A stretch of DNA of 64,000 bases. It comes from Limanda limanda (lineage: Eukaryota; Chordata; Actinopteri; Pleuronectiformes; Pleuronectidae). A model generated the notes under the pieces. It had not been told where the DNA came from and searched no databases. It was given only the letters and a program-made list of their open reading frames with translations. The translations under genes were made by a program, and so were the position numbers. Below are positions 1 to 13,335 of this stretch, in pieces. The number at the start of each line of letters is the position of its first letter. The first letter of the stretch is position 1. Location of the stretch: the NCBI RefSeq assembly GCF_963576545.1, contig NC_083645.1:3992001-4056000 (forward strand), in the 5' to 3' direction.

Positions 1-3000
1 TGTGTGTGGGTGTGTGTGTGTTCACACATTTATGAAGAAATAATATATGGTGCCGAATCATGAATCCAGATTTTCCACTGTAACGTGTTTCAATGTGTTT
101 AAATATGTGTCTCATAAACTCTTGAGCGAATACAACACAGAGTAAACTTCATGTCCTGTACGGGTCCCAGTACGACTCATTAGAGTTTGTGTTTATTGTT
201 AATGAGTAAAGTGAACGCAGGTCAACGTGGGTGTGAGGACATGCTGCAGATCCAGCACGTTACATGGCTACCATATTCATAATGTGTGTCTGCCCTGATC
301 GTGGTGCGTAAAAAACGGCGTCCTCCGAAGGATGTAGGCCCTGAATTGAGGAACAGTTTGCTTCTTCACAACACTGTTTGGTTCCTGCTCCTGTTCCTCA
401 TGCTTTTTGCTCCAGGAGTTTGGCTTATTGGCCTGAACTCCATCCATGTGCATGTAAGCCTGATTTGTATGTACCTGCATTTGGGTCCATAAATCTTTGA
501 ACACTTCTCTCTGACTGCTGAAATAAATGCACAATCAGAGCCCACATCACCCAAAGTAGATGGGATTTGCTGAAGCGACACCTGTTTCGCTGGTACAGAC
601 AATTATTTTCATGCCACTTGGGCACTGCCCAGTGAGAAGCTGTCCACTATCCTGATCTGTGAAATCCCACAGGTCCCATCACTCTGCCTGGAAGGTGATA
701 CCACACGAGCACCCATCCCAGCTACATAGAAAAACTCATTAGTCATCTTGATCACGAGAAATAATGTGGATTCTTGCCATATAACATTCTGGATTAATTA
801 AATTTATCGAGAAAATGGCAGTTTACAGGAAAAATCCATCAGTCACCCAAACCAGAACTCACCCCAAGACACATACATACCAACAGCTCCCAACTATGAG
901 GAGCATCTCCCCAAAAATGTACTAGGCAACGGTGAGTCTGCGCAAGGGCTTGGTTGGAAGGGCTACATACTTTGTGTATATATATATATAATTATATATT
1001 AAATCTTCACTATGCCTTTAACTCTTGCATTAACGAATAATAACCATGCAGAGTATCATTGAGGAAATGCAAGTGTCTTCCTTTGAACCGGCTGAGAGGA
1101 CACTCATTGTTTTCAAGCCATATTATGATGAGCACTATCCAAGGGCATTGTTTCCACTGGGGATTCTATTCTTGTCGCATCTTCTTCACAATCTAATTTA
1201 CTCCCTAAAATCCTTCCAACCTCTCATGTTACTGTCTTCCTACATAAAGCACAGGAGAATGTTGTTGCTCTGGTTTGAGTCACCCTTCTACTTTCTACTA
1301 CACTTTCTACCTTGAGATTGCAACAATAATATTTAAGAAAGAAAAAAAAAAGCACTGACAGTTTTACCTGTCCTTGGGTTTGACTCTCAGGCGACAAACC
1401 AGCAGCAGACTTGCAGATACATTTGTAGCTGAGTAAATATGGCCTCTTGCCTTTTTCTATAATCATTAACAACAGTGCTTTTTGTAAAGATGGAGCCTTG
1501 AAATGATCAATCAGAAAACATCAGGTCTCTAACAGGGGAACTGTGTGAATGTACTCGTAGAAAGAGAAGACTTAAGTAATACAGCTATTTAGTGCAAACA
1601 AAAAAATTTTGCCATAGTGATAAAAAGCATGATTATTATGATTTGGTATCTAGGAGACTGTAGCACTTATATAAATCTATAAAGATGCAGGAAATAAAAT
1701 TCACAATCTGGGCTTTCTTGTTAGTTATTTTAAATTTTAAACATTCAAATTAAACTAATCTTTGTGTTCTAATGAATAAATTATGACCTTGTCTGTGAGT
1801 CAACATCGATATTCACTTTCTTTGTTCCTTAAACTAGAATTAAAGTCTTTATTTACGGTTTCAAGAAATCCATTAATACATCCAAAAAACACTGTTATAT
1901 GTAAATACCACTATAAGATTTTAAGATAATTCATAGACAAGGATAGGGAGCAGATTCCTATGAAATTACTAACATAATTGATGTTACATAAAAATGTGAC
2001 CCGCTCTAAAAACTTCTGGATTAATTTACACATCGTAAATATCACAATTAACAACATACAAAAACTTGTGCAACATTTCTACAAATATATATTTTTTTCT
2101 CTTGCAACATCTCTTTTTTGATGGGGATAACATACAATTTGTGTATTCAGTACCCAATAACTGCAATGAGTTCAGTTTTGTATGTTAGCGAACGCTACTG
2201 TAGCAAATGAAATGAACTGATTTACACTTGAGAAAATTAATAAACAAAATTCAAGCTTAACCAATTTTTTTTTTTAAATAAAACAACATTGTGAAACCCT
2301 TTGATATGCTTTCTTGAAGTGATTTCCTTCTGACCAGATTTATTTATTGTGGAGAGATAATTAATAAATTAAGACGATTTTCTAACTTCCCCTATGACTG
2401 CTACTACTAAGAGCATTTGACACTGTAAACAAAATATTATTTTGGAGCTTCTCATCCTGTTTGAACATAATACAGCAGGAAATTACTGAAAATTGAGAGA
2501 TGAATAAAAGAGAAATATAAAAGCAGGAACATGGGACTCAAGTCACATCTACAAGCAAAAAGACAGTCGCGTAAAAGAAGTGCAGCTATTATTTGGTAAA
2601 CCATTGGAGTGGATATGACCTTTAGACTGCAGCTACACAGGAAATGTGTTGATTTACTGCATAAAGTTGAGGAGACATGGCTCGTACTGGCTGAGCGCAG
2701 GGGACACAGAGACGGAAGAAAGGGACAAAAAAAGAGAGACATGGCAACACAAATAGTGAAGAGACATTGGAAAGCATTTCAGATAGATCAAATTAAAGAT
2801 GGGAAAACTGATCAGCCATGAGGCACGGGAGAGCAGGAGCAGAGGGATGAAGCAGGGTCAACAGGGTTGATTGACAGGATGGTGATGAGTTCAAATATGA
2901 AAACTCTTGACACCCCACCCTCATCTATCTCCACCAACATTTTCTGATATACATGCACCAACTAACAATAACAGCAGGTATGAGCTATATTGCAATAGTA

Positions 3001-5842
3001 GAGGTGGGGTCATGTGAAATGGGAATTGTGGGTCTGTGGAGTAAATGGAGCCTCAACTGTGTCTCAAAGCCGATACGGCATATAGCATGATAAAAAAGAT
3101 AAAACACAAATTTATTATTTCAAGAGAAAATATAGTACGAGGAATGAAGGCAGAGATGTATACAAATATATATGAAGCTCAGGCATGCACAGTTTATGTG
3201 CAACCATTAGCGAGCTGCGCAACATTTAATGTTTAGGATGTAACTTCATCCACAAGGGATCTCTTAATGAAAACAATACCAAAAAAATTTGTTTGACAAT
3301 GATAAGCCACCATTGCTGTTTAAAATCTATCTGAAGGCACTCAGGTACACAAATAACTCTCGAGGCACACAGTTGTCAGTTGTTGACACCAGCTTCTGCA
3401 ACCAAACGGCTAATGCCAGTTCTATGTTTTTATAGAGGGTTTTCCCTAAATGGCCATAGATGGTGAGTGTGTGCGAGAGACAGAGACGGGGGAAGAGTGA
3501 GAGAGAGCATGAGAGACTTTTACCCATCACCTTTACATTAACTACAGCCTTTCTAAGGTTTCATAAATATGATTGTAGATTCTTATTTGAATATTGTTGG
3601 ACAAAGTTCTAGTCATTTTTTTTTACTTTTCCTCTTGTTGGATTTGAATACACTTTTTACATTCAAACCGTCGTTACAATTATGCTCTCATTATCTGTTA
3701 GGATAAAAGCCTTTTAAAGACCATGCAGATTCATGATCAGCAAGGAAAAGACTCAAGAGTAGTTCATAACGAAGGGTTTTGAAGATCACCGACTTGGATT
3801 GTCCATCATTTACTAAACTTACTTCTTTGCCATCTGGAGGGCAGCTAGCTCACTCAACATTACAAGAACACACAGTAGCTGACTGAATGCGTCCCCCCCC
3901 CCCCTCCCAAAAAAAAGAAATCCTGGCATTGGCAAGGAAGATTAACTTGTATAAGGATGTATTTTGGCAAACACATAAAATTGATTCCAAGAGTTCACTG
4001 AGCCCTGATATTGAGCCAAAAGTTAATTTTAGACATTATGCACACGCTGATGCCAGAACGACGCATGAGTGTAGTTACACAACATAAATTCATGAAACAT
4101 ATCACACATGTCTGGCTTGAATAGATTTGAGCTGAATCATTGTTGATTTAAACATATTTAAAAGTAAACTTTTTATGACTTTCCTAGTCTACCAGTTAAA
4201 ACTAAAAACGTTCTGATCCAAATACAGAATACCTACTTTAATCATGACACGTGACAAGCAGTTTCTGGAGATTTTTCTTGCAGTAAATATTTTTCAATGT
4301 CTGACTCAGGAATGCATTTTCCCTGTATTTGATGGAGCTGTAACAAGAATGCAATGAGAGATTTATCCAACACCATATGGAATCCAAATGTACATAATTT
4401 ATCTGGGAATACATCAATAAATCAAACTCCCCTCTCTTTGAAAGCATGCATCCAGTGTCTGTGTGCGTTTTTATGTCTGTGTGTGTGTGTTTGCAACGAA
4501 ATTTAAATTAAAGTGCCCAACTGCTGTGAGAGCTGTGTACTGGTAGGTATATTATGTATACAGTGTGTGGTTGAGTGTGTATTTGTGTGTCTCAGTGCTA
4601 GATGTATGAATCGTTCAACCTCAGCATTCAGTGGAGAATAAAGTGGTATCCTGCTGTGAACTGATATATGTGCGTACATGAATCTATGCATGCTGGATAC
4701 GCATTGCCGTCTGTGTAGGGTGTGTGTGCCTTTTGGAAAAGCTCATTCCAGTTATTTTTATGTAATCTCATTGGGCTTTTTAAGTTGTTGTGTTGTTGTG
4801 TGAGTGAATGTCTATGCCTTAGTAATCATTTGTTCATTTTATAGCAACATTATCTTTTTCATCTTAAAGTAACAGCTATGGAATCTATTTGATTGTAAAC
4901 AGGCATATAATAGGAAGAACAGCAATTGTTTCATTCCATATCTCCACATTGAATGCCTATTGTTGCACAATGTATGGTGAGTGTTTTAATGAGCAGTTAC
5001 AGTCTGCCCCAGGAAGTGCCTAAGGGATTGACAGTCAACCATTCAAGGTGAGGGTTCGGGAATCCAAGAATAAGGCCCAGCCGGTTCAACAGTGACGCTG
5101 AACTGTTGGTCTGACAAAAAGATGTTGTGGTTGTTAGAAAAAACAGTTTTTAAATATCGATATTCAGCGAAGAAACTTTGAAATATCACAAAGTCTTGAT
5201 GAACTTTAGTGAGTTTATACAACGACACCACTTTCAGTTTTTGAAGCCGAGGAAAATGAGGAATGTACACAAATTTGTAACGCTTATGTTCATTGAGTTG
5301 GACTACGCAGTTGGATCTTTGGGAAATAGAAAATACAAAGAAGATCAATAACCCAAAGACCAAAGGATCAAAACAATTCTGTTTGTTGATTTATCAAAGT
5401 CAATAGTCTTTCAGATAAGGTAAAGTACCCAGTCTAGCAGTTCTTTGGGATTACAGTTTCCAGTTACAGTCCAATCTGAAGCACCTGTAAGCAGAGTAGT
5501 GCTGCAGAAGACTGCTGGGCCTATTACTCTGTGTTTGATGGATTGAGATCATCCATGTTATCCTATAATAAGGTTGGTTGTTGATCCCTGATCAAAACAG
5601 GTGATGACACAAATGTAAATCTGAAGAGCTTGATCCATGGTATATCAATGAAAGGATATCATACTGTGCTAAACCCTATTCTCTCATAATTGATAGTGAC
5701 TAACAGCATAGTAGATAAACAGAAATGCTGGGGGGTCTAATCCGGGATCAAGGAAGGATCAAAACTAGAGTGCATATTTGCTCTAAATCTACAGGTGTTG
5801 TTGATAACTCTATCAAAAGTCTACAACAGGAAGCTAATGCAT
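1..5842. other. Non-coding stretch with microsatellites
   Basis: No convincing gene is visible. The open frames here are short, lack codon structure and resemble no family I know. The stretch begins in a TG microsatellite (1-22). It holds a TA-rich run near 980-1000 and a GT-rich simple repeat near 4460-4495. The rest is AT-rich unique-looking DNA, probably intergenic or intronic. Confidence 0.6.
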
Positions 5843-5915
5843 ATACAATGGCCTAGTGAATAAGGCTCTATATATTCCAGGAATTGTAGGTTTGAACCCT
5901 ATCTGGAGTGACTGA
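5843..5915 (+). repeat. tRNA-like SINE head (degenerate)
   Basis: A split RNA polymerase III promoter can be read. An A-box-like stretch (TGGCCTAGTGA) starts at about 5849, and a B-box-like stretch (GGTTTGAACCC) starts at about 5889. The spacing of about 40 bases fits a tRNA-derived sequence. I could not fold a clean cloverleaf, so I read this as the head of a decayed SINE rather than a working tRNA. The 3' boundary is uncertain. Confidence 0.4.
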
Positions 5916-5999
5916 CAGAAGAGTGGCACAGCAGGAACATGCTGGGTCTATGGGATGAAAGCATCCTATTGAAATACTGACAGATTTTCCTTTGATTCA

Positions 6000-7000
6000 C
6001 ACACTCTTGTTAATCTTTGCTCCAACAGAGGATGGTTGATGATGTTCTGTCACAATTCATTATTCTGCAGGAAATCGATGTATTGTCCTGTCATCATAAA
6101 CACCTTTTCAATATTAAATCTGGTTACTGTGCAGAGAAGGCGCCCATCCAGAGCAGTGGCCTTGATGGACTGGATCAAGGTTCCTGATCAATACCCAGCT
6201 GCACGGCATGAGTACGGTCCAGGAGGTTGTTGTCGGCCCCAGAGTTAATAAAAAATTGGGTTAGATTTTCCTTGGCAGAAGAGCTGGGCCTGGAGAAGGG
6301 GCCAAGAGGGCCTTTCAGAACTTGTGATGTGGCTTACCAGCGCCCTTGGAATTCCTGGTGAGCCAGGTCTTTTACCGGACAAGATGACACATAGTGGCCT
6401 CCCTGCCCACAGTACATGCATCAGTTCTCCCTACCGCGTCGCTGTCATTCAGCTGATGACAGCCGGACCCTGCCGGAGGTGTCCAAAGGTGATGAAGGTG
6501 GACGACTACGGTGACCGCCCTCTCTCTCCTCCGTTCCTGGAGACGTCTGTCGATGCGGAAAGGCCATGTAGAAAGCGTCCGTCAGCGAGGAGGAAATCCA
6601 ATTGCTCTCAGCAGCGAGCGTCCGTAAATCAATGGAATAATCCACCACTCGCCGGCTCCCTTGGACCAGGTTGAAAAATCCACGAGCAGCCTCTCGGCCG
6701 GGGGTAGGATGGTCAAAAACCTCCCGGACACCATCAGAGAAGGCTGACACGGAGGGGAGTTAGGCGACTGCTTCTCCCACTCGGCTGGTTCCCCAATCCG
6801 GTCCCAAAAACTGGGTGATGATAAAAGTCACCCTCGACCTCTCGGTGGGATATGTGAGCTGCTGCAGTTCAAAAGTCAATGAACAGAGAGTAAGGAAGGA
6901 CCGGCAGGTACCTGGGGCTCTGGAGAACCGTTCGGGAGCGTTGAGGCGAGGTTCCGGACCTGAGAGGGAGGACTGACTGGCCGTGAACAGTTGGCGGTTG
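6000..7000 (-). pseudogene. Decayed Ty3/Gypsy gag-protease fragment
   Basis: Read on the minus strand, this is a broken gag followed by the start of pol. From high to low coordinates there is a gag segment whose motif QGSRRVVDYSIDLRT (near 6640) parallels [15 protein letters not shown] in the intact element at 14.4 kb. Next comes a CCHC zinc knuckle (C-x2-C-x4-H-x4-C, near 6380-6420), then a retroviral-type protease stretch (NSGAD, near 6240). A stretch beginning ALDGRLL (near 6150) matches the same point in the intact pol. In-frame stops and frameshifts make it non-functional. No LTRs were found next to it. It is an older relative of the 13.8-19.5 kb chromovirus. Confidence 0.8.
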
Positions 7001-8015
7001 ACGGACCGGTGCTAACCGTCGGAACTGGTCTCTGTTTCTGCCCATCTTTTGAATATGTGTAATATTCACTATATGCACAAGTTGGAATATATTCATTCAA
7101 CTTTTCCCTTTAAGTGTGATTTTGTGTGTGTTTCTCTGTCTGTCTGTGTATGTCTGTTATGGTAGTGTGTAACAACAGAGAAAGGAAGTGGGGAAGAGAA
7201 GGTGAGAAGACACACCGGGAGAGAGTTGCACAGGAAATGAGACAATATGGCAAGGACAGAGAGGTTGTTGAAGTGCAGCAAAGTAACGGCAGGTTGCTCT
7301 TATAGTCCAACCAGGTTAGAGAGGAAGTGGGGGTGGAAGATATGGGTGAGAAAAGAGCGGCGGAGGTGAGAGAAGAGAGGCTGAGATGAGAAAAGGTTGC
7401 TGCGGTTCACATTTTTTCCAAAAGAAAAAGGGCTGAATTGGAGCAAAGTCTGCAACAGCCTCTAATATTTTGACAGAAGATTGTTATCCATCCAAACTCA
7501 AAAAAAATGTTTTACCCCCAAAGGAACAGACTTCTTTGTAAATAGTTTGTGCACCACACACTTTCTTGCTTTGGCTTACAATAGTATAAGCTTGGGATCT
7601 AACATTGTTAAATTTACTGTATGTACTGTATGAACTACTAGTTTTAAAAAACTTGTGATGGGTTCATTTATTTTTTCATTGCAGTGACTAGAATTCTGTA
7701 TGGGGTCAGACACCCTCTAATAAGAACCGAAGTACTTCATTTTTCTTGAGAAATCAGATGTTAACATGATTGTGCAGTATTTCAACATCTAAATCAGCTC
7801 ATATGAAGCCTAGTCAGCCACAAGGATTACATTTATTGTGACATGCCTGTAACATGACCTTTCACCACTTCACTTCCACTCGTCACTGTCAAACCAGCTA
7901 GAACATCAATATTGATCACATAAACACAGAAATAACCAGTGGTGAATATATTCATTATGGCTTTGCTGCTTAAAATAAGTACCACAATGGACTCGCTTTG
8001 ATACTCACAACGCGG
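7001..8015. other. Non-coding stretch
   Basis: No gene is recognised. The first 400 bases are rich in purines, with GT and GA simple-sequence tendencies. The rest is AT-rich unique-looking sequence. Confidence 0.55.
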
Positions 8016-8023
8016 GTCATGGG

Positions 8024-8632
8024 TAGGGATGGGTATCGTTTGGTTTTTATCCGATACCGGTTCCTAACCGATACTTTTAAAACAATACCGGTGCCTAAAC
8101 GGTGCCTGAACCGATACGCAAATGAAGACTGAGGGTCGCTTTTCCATCACTCTGAGACCCCCGTGTCTCCACGGCTGGGGCTGTCGCAGGGGGGCTTCGG
8201 CCCCCCGCCTTCGTCCCCCTAAAATGCGGTCGCTTTTCTGAAACATTTCTCGGCGTGGTCTTCGTTCCTCCCGCCCCGAGCCTTTCCAAGCCGACCGCGG
8301 AGCCGGTGGCGGCACACCGCCACGGAGGAAATGCGCCCGGCGGAGGGGAGAGGTCCCGCGAGGAGATCCCCCCCACCACCTGCACGGAAGCCCTGACGCA
8401 CGCGGGGCGCGGGCAGCGCGGAGACAAGAGTCTGTCCACCGGCGGCCGCGGCCGACATCCGTGAAGGAAGGAGCGGAAGTGTGAGGAGGGGGGACGAGCG
8501 GAGACCTCAGGCTTTGATTGGCTCAGGTACCGAAATGAGGCACCGAAATCTCCGTTGCATTTCGGTCCGGATAGGTATCGGTTGTATTGGAACCGGTTCC
8601 ATATTGGAACCGGTTCTCGGTACCCAACCCTA
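8024..8632. mobile_element. Non-autonomous hAT element, GC-rich (copy 1)
   Basis: The element begins TAGGGATGGGTATCG and ends CGGTACCCAACCCTA, which are imperfect inverted termini. It is flanked by a perfect 8-bp direct duplication, GTCATGGG, at 8016-8023 and 8633-8640. An 8-bp duplication is the hallmark of hAT transposition. Subterminal regions hold repeated ACCGGTTC-type motifs, as expected for transposase binding. The core (about 8130-8500) is very GC- and CpG-rich. Long open frames there on both strands look like by-products of base composition, and no transposase is present. Confidence 0.9.
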
Positions 8633-8806
8633 GTCATGGGTCAAGTCCCGTACGGTGATTTACGGGTGCGGGTTTGCAAAAATGAACCGTGCAAGATGCA
8701 GAACGGCAGAGAAGTGGACAGTTCAGGAACTGGTTTGGGTGTTGAGGAGTTACATTTGTTTATACTGACAAACAGCCTAAACTGCACATACATGGTACTT
8801 CTTCAC
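8633..8806. other. Spacer between two hAT copies
   Basis: This is 174 bases of unique-looking sequence. It contains one target duplication of each neighbouring hAT element (8633-8640 and 8799-8806). No gene is seen. Confidence 0.6.
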
Positions 8807-9692
8807 TAGGGATGGGTATCGTTTGGTTTTTATCCGATACCGGTTCCTAACCGATACTTTTAAAACGATACCGGTGCCTAAACGGTGCCTGAACCGATAC
8901 TTTTTTCAAAAAAGTGCACAAAATGATACTTGACTAAGAAAGGCTTTTTTATTGCCAAATATATTAACTGTATAAAGTAGATTATAAATATAAATAAATA
9001 CAAAACCCTTTTGAACTTAAAACTATGAATAACATACGAACTGTTAACAAAAGTTTACACTATACTTAAATAAATAAAAATAAATACAAAACACACACAC
9101 TCTGACTCGTGACTCTGACTTCGGTGCCTGAGCCAAATGAAGACTGAGGGTCGCTTTCCCATCACTCGGAGACCCCCGTGTCTCCGCGGCTGGGGCTGTC
9201 GCAGGCAGGCTTCGGTCCGCCTTCGTCCCCCTAAAATGCGGTTGCTTTTATGAAACATTTCTCGGCGTGGTCTTCGTTCCTCCCGCCCCGGAGCCGGTCC
9301 CGGAGCCGGTCCTGGAGCACCGCCAAGGAGGAAATGCGCCCGGCGGGGGGGGGGCAGCCAGCGCCGGGGAGAGGTCTCACGAGGAGACCCCCCCACACAC
9401 ACACCTGCACGGAAGCCCTGATGACGCGGGGCGCGGGCAGCGCGGGGACAGGAGTCTGTCCACCGGCAGCCGTGGCCGACACTCATGCGGGGGGGGGCCC
9501 GGCGGGAGCCGCCGCTTCCCGTGAAGGAAGGAGCGGAAGTGTGAGGAGGCGGGACGAGCGGAGATCTCAGTCTTCAATTGGCTCAGGCACCGAAATGAGG
9601 CACCGAAATCTCCGTTGCATTTCGGTCCGGGTAGGTACCGGTTGTATTGGAACCGGTTCCATATTGGAACCGGTTCTCGGTACCCAACCCTA
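8807..9692. mobile_element. Non-autonomous hAT element, GC-rich (copy 2)
   Basis: This copy has the same termini and subterminal motifs as the 8,024-8,632 copy, in the same orientation. It has its own perfect 8-bp target duplication TTCTTCAC (8799-8806 and 9693-9700). It is longer because it keeps an AT-rich block near 8,900-9,120 that the first copy lacks. The separate target sites show two independent insertions rather than a local duplication. No transposase is encoded. Confidence 0.9.
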
Positions 9693-9700
9693 TTCTTCAC

Positions 9701-10853
9701 AGCTTCACTGACTCTAGATTCCAGTTTCCAACCATTGCAATGATATTGAATATATTGTGTCTTAAACTTCTCAGACTACACGGCAGATCTTGCACAGATG
9801 ATGAATTGCAGTGTCTCTTGTTTAGTACTGCTGCCTCTTAATGCTTAGGAAGAAAAGACTGTTGAAGTAGTTTTTTGATGCACAAGAACAGTACATACAT
9901 CTGCATAATGATGTTTCATAACTATTCTCAGAATGGTGGAGGTCAAGGGCAGCCTGACTAGCATCTCTGTAGATAGCTATAGATATTATCCGATCCTACA
10001 TATAATCTTTGCAAATCTTTATCTTTGTCAAACTAATACTGGACAATAAATTATAAAATTAATACAAATAGAAAACATCAGATCATTTATGGGATAGAAC
10101 ACTGTTCTGAGATCAGATATTAGAAGAGATATCACTTAAAAGTGATGTCTAACAAGTCTAACAAGTCTAGCACTACTTGCCTCCATTGGCCTGTTGGCAC
10201 TGGTCTTGTTAATATTATTTCTAAAGTTTTCCCAAAAGAGAAAACTGCTCTGAAGCAGCGTTTAAACAGCCAATGCAACAAAAAAGGATGCCTGATAAAG
10301 AATAGAGTTGATGAAGTAACAAAAGAAACACTACATGAGAGGAGGACACATATCTGTGTCCCTACTTTGATCCAGAGATGGAAAGTATCAGAGAAGAGTT
10401 CAAAAGCAGAGAAGATAAGAGTAGAGAAGGAAGGAAGTAAAGCTTATGCCATGTTGTCAGATTCATTTCTAAAGGACGAGAGGAACAAGAGAACAGTAAT
10501 TGATGAGAAAAAAACACAAAGATTGAGACTCAATAATTTGAGTCAAACATAGAGGAAGCTCATACAGAACAATCATAAGCAAACAGGTCTTAAAGAGAAT
10601 ATGTTGGGTTTACAGCCTGAGTTTGTGCAGCAGGCCCATGAGCCAAACTTTCTGAACAGTCTGCAACAAACAGAACACTTGTAAAGAACTAGGTCACACA
10701 AAATGTCTAACAGCAAACCAGTTTGCACCTGTTATGCTGCATATGGCAACACTTCAAGTCAGTGAAAACAGTGCCATCATAGAGAGACTCCATGTACTGC
10801 ACATACTGAAATGATGGTGCATGCTTTCAGTGGTGAACAAAGAGACCTCAAAG
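9701..10853. other. Non-coding stretch with one unexplained open frame
   Basis: An ATG-initiated frame of 136 codons spans 10,142-10,552. It is rich in Lys, Ser and Thr, has no domain I recognise, and has no clear splice or promoter context, so I do not call it a gene. The rest is AT-rich unique-looking DNA. Confidence 0.5.
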
Positions 10854-11193
10854 GTTCAGTGTGTAAGATTTAGGTGAATTGATCTATTGGCAGATATTGT
10901 ATATAAAATAATCCCAGTGATGTTTTCACTAGTGTGTAATCTAAATTGTACAAATTGTTGTTTTCTTCCCTTACAATGGGCCCTTAATATTTAAATATAT
11001 TATATATTTATCAGGAGCAGGTCCTCTCTACGGAGGGTGCCATGTTTTTTACAGCTGCCAAACTGGAGAAACAAAACACCTTTTGAGCTGTTATGACAAC
11101 TGAAGGTTCTCTTTTATATTTGGAAATGGAGGATGAGGTGAGGGTTATTCAGCTGCAACATGCAACTTCACCACTAAATTCTACACACTGAAC
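10854..11193. mobile_element. Short inverted-terminal-repeat element (MITE-like)
   Basis: The left end GTTCAGTGTGTAAGATTTAG is the near reverse complement of the right end CTAAATTCTACACACTGAAC. That gives roughly 20-bp inverted termini around 340 bp of non-coding sequence. I could not find a clear target duplication, so the superfamily is uncertain. The length and termini fit a small non-autonomous DNA transposon. Confidence 0.65.
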
Positions 11194-12924
11194 TATCAAT
11201 AGGGTAGTTCCAATGTTGTGACCTTCCTCCCCCGGCACACGTAGCCAATCACTGCTTATCACAAGTGACTGTTTTAGAAAACGTACGAAATGATGACACA
11301 AAACACCATTAGGGGCTTATCTGCAGATGTAAAACAGAAAAAACACATCACGTCTTCATACTTCTCCTGTTGTTTCATCGAAGCGTCCACAAGCGCCGAC
11401 ATTCATATCCGACCCAAAACGTGGTCATTTACACCGTGTTTTGAAACTTTAATGTCCGCAGATATCTTCCAAAGTGGTGCATGAATGACACCACACTAGC
11501 CTCAAAGTCCACCAGAAGTGGCTAAGCCCAAGTAATTCTACAGTGTGAGGGTTTTACAAAATAATCTTAATCCTACCAATTGAGTCTTGATTCGTAAATA
11601 TTAAACATGTTTAATATTAACAGTAATTGGCTGCACCTCCCTCACTTCCAGCATCCTTGGCCGTCGGTCAGGACAATCACAACCGTTCTATCCAAGATAG
11701 TGCACATTTGACATGATGATTGACAGGCAGCTCTACCATTGGGCAATCATCTGTGCATCAAAGGCCCACTCGTCCTGGCAGCAGGGGAGAAGAAACGGGA
11801 GGAGAAAAGATGAAGAAAACATCGAAGAGGAGAGGATAAAATAATGAAGAAGGCTAAAAGAAAGAGGAGACAGGGCACAGCTTGGGAGCAGGCTGTTGTA
11901 CGGCAACAGATGACAGAGGACACAGTAGGAGAAGACAGGTTCATAACACCTGACAGCTGAACATCTGGTACATTACATCAGGGGCGAGGTGAATCATATG
12001 GCCGTCTCTTCTGCCGTCCTGGCTCCACTTGTCTACTCAGGCCTTTTCCAGCAGGGAAACCCCTTGTCCTAGTTTGTTTGGTCCCTTGTCTTCTCATTTG
12101 TTATCTCCTCATCCTTTTCTCCAAGTCGCTGAAATATGTTGTCTTCTCTCCCAATCTGCAGCTCTCCTCTGCCCTCCCCCCTTCCCATTATCCTCCACCT
12201 TCTGTCTATGGAGCTCACCCCGTTTTGTCGTTGTTATCACAGCGTAGAGGTGTGTGTGTCCTCTTTGATTAAAGAACGTGTCATTCCTGTCACAGTTTGC
12301 CATCACTGCCCGCTGTCCCCTGTCTGCTTCTAATGGATGGTGTCAGCATGTGTGTGTGTGTACGTGTGTTTTCTTAGTGTGCATGTATGTCTGTGATTTG
12401 GGAAAGAAGTGTCTCCGTGCCTTAGCATGTGTGTGATGATAAGCAGATTAGCAGAAATAGTGTGACACACTCAGTGACCTGTACAGTGTTCAAAACATAA
12501 ATCCATTCGGTGGCACATGAAATGTTACAAAAGATATGGGAACAAATCTTGGAAAGTAAGGTCACTGAAAGCTTGGCAGATCTAAAAATGATAAATATAG
12601 CAACGTAAGGTCCAAATTACTGATTAGTGTCGTGCAAATTTTCCTCTTGAAACCCACTGGGTTGCCAGTGGACAGTACAGATTTTGAAGAGGTGTTATAT
12701 GATAAAAAGTTGAGTTCATATTGACATGCTATACCTCGTAAGAACAGCTCTGGTGAAAATTGTTATGGGCATTTTTCAAACGGCAAGTGTTTTGACAAAA
12801 CACTCAAACTAGTTGTACACAAGGCCTGAACTGATAAACATGCTATTTCAATCAACACTCACTTTACAAACAGCCAAACCAGACCAAAAAATGAAGTTTA
12901 CCTCAAAGAACGACAAACATAAGT
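11194..12924. other. Non-coding stretch, partly repeat-like
   Basis: No gene is recognised. The 11,230-11,560 stretch resembles fish interspersed repeats. Around 12,030-12,330 there is a pyrimidine-rich tract whose short open frames have no recognisable domains. A GT microsatellite lies near 12,350-12,365. Confidence 0.5.
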
Positions 12925-12941
12925 CTTATCTCTGATGTTTC
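12925..12941. repeat. Target-site duplication of the 12.9-22.9 kb LINE (left)
   Basis: The 17-bp sequence CTTATCTCTGATGTTTC is repeated exactly at 22,949-22,965. Together they bracket the LINE and mark its original insertion site. Confidence 0.9.
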
Positions 12942-13335
12942 TTTTTTTTTTGTGATCAAATTTTTATTGGGATTTGAAGAACAACAATCATCATCATTCA
13001 ACAGCGCATAAATAAAGTAATTACCGTATACAAACATAAGTATACCAATGTACTCACACACACAGATACACACATACACGCCGGATAATAATAAAATGAA
13101 GACATAAAAATAAAATAGAACGATATAACTGAAGATAAATATATAGGAAAAATTAAGTGCAATACATATGTCATAGAAGCAAAAAGGAAAAAGGTGCCAT
13201 TGAAGTGTAACCTAGTTAGATCTATCAAATGGTTAGATTCCGTCCACAATTTACAGTACACAGTAAAACATAAACAGGCAATATAAACCAAAGAAAAGAA
13301 AGTAGGACCAGAGGGGGAGGGGGGGGGGCCTCAGC

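Noticed and set aside
5043..5363. 106-codon minus-strand frame
   Set aside because: No motif, no family resemblance, isolated in AT-rich DNA.
5843..5915. A functional tRNA gene
   Set aside because: A and B boxes are imperfect and I could not form a convincing cloverleaf, so I list it only as a SINE-like remnant.
8095..8637. Long open frame (180 codons) on the minus strand and others around 8.1-9.7 kb
   Set aside because: They fall inside GC-rich hAT elements, exist in several frames on both strands, differ between the two copies, and show no domain. They reflect base composition.
10142..10552. 136-codon ATG frame
   Set aside because: No recognisable domain, Lys/Ser-rich composition, no splice or promoter context. 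Kept only as a remark.
10854..11193. hAT assignment for the 340-bp MITE
   Set aside because: Inverted termini are clear but no matching 8-bp duplication was found at either plausible boundary.
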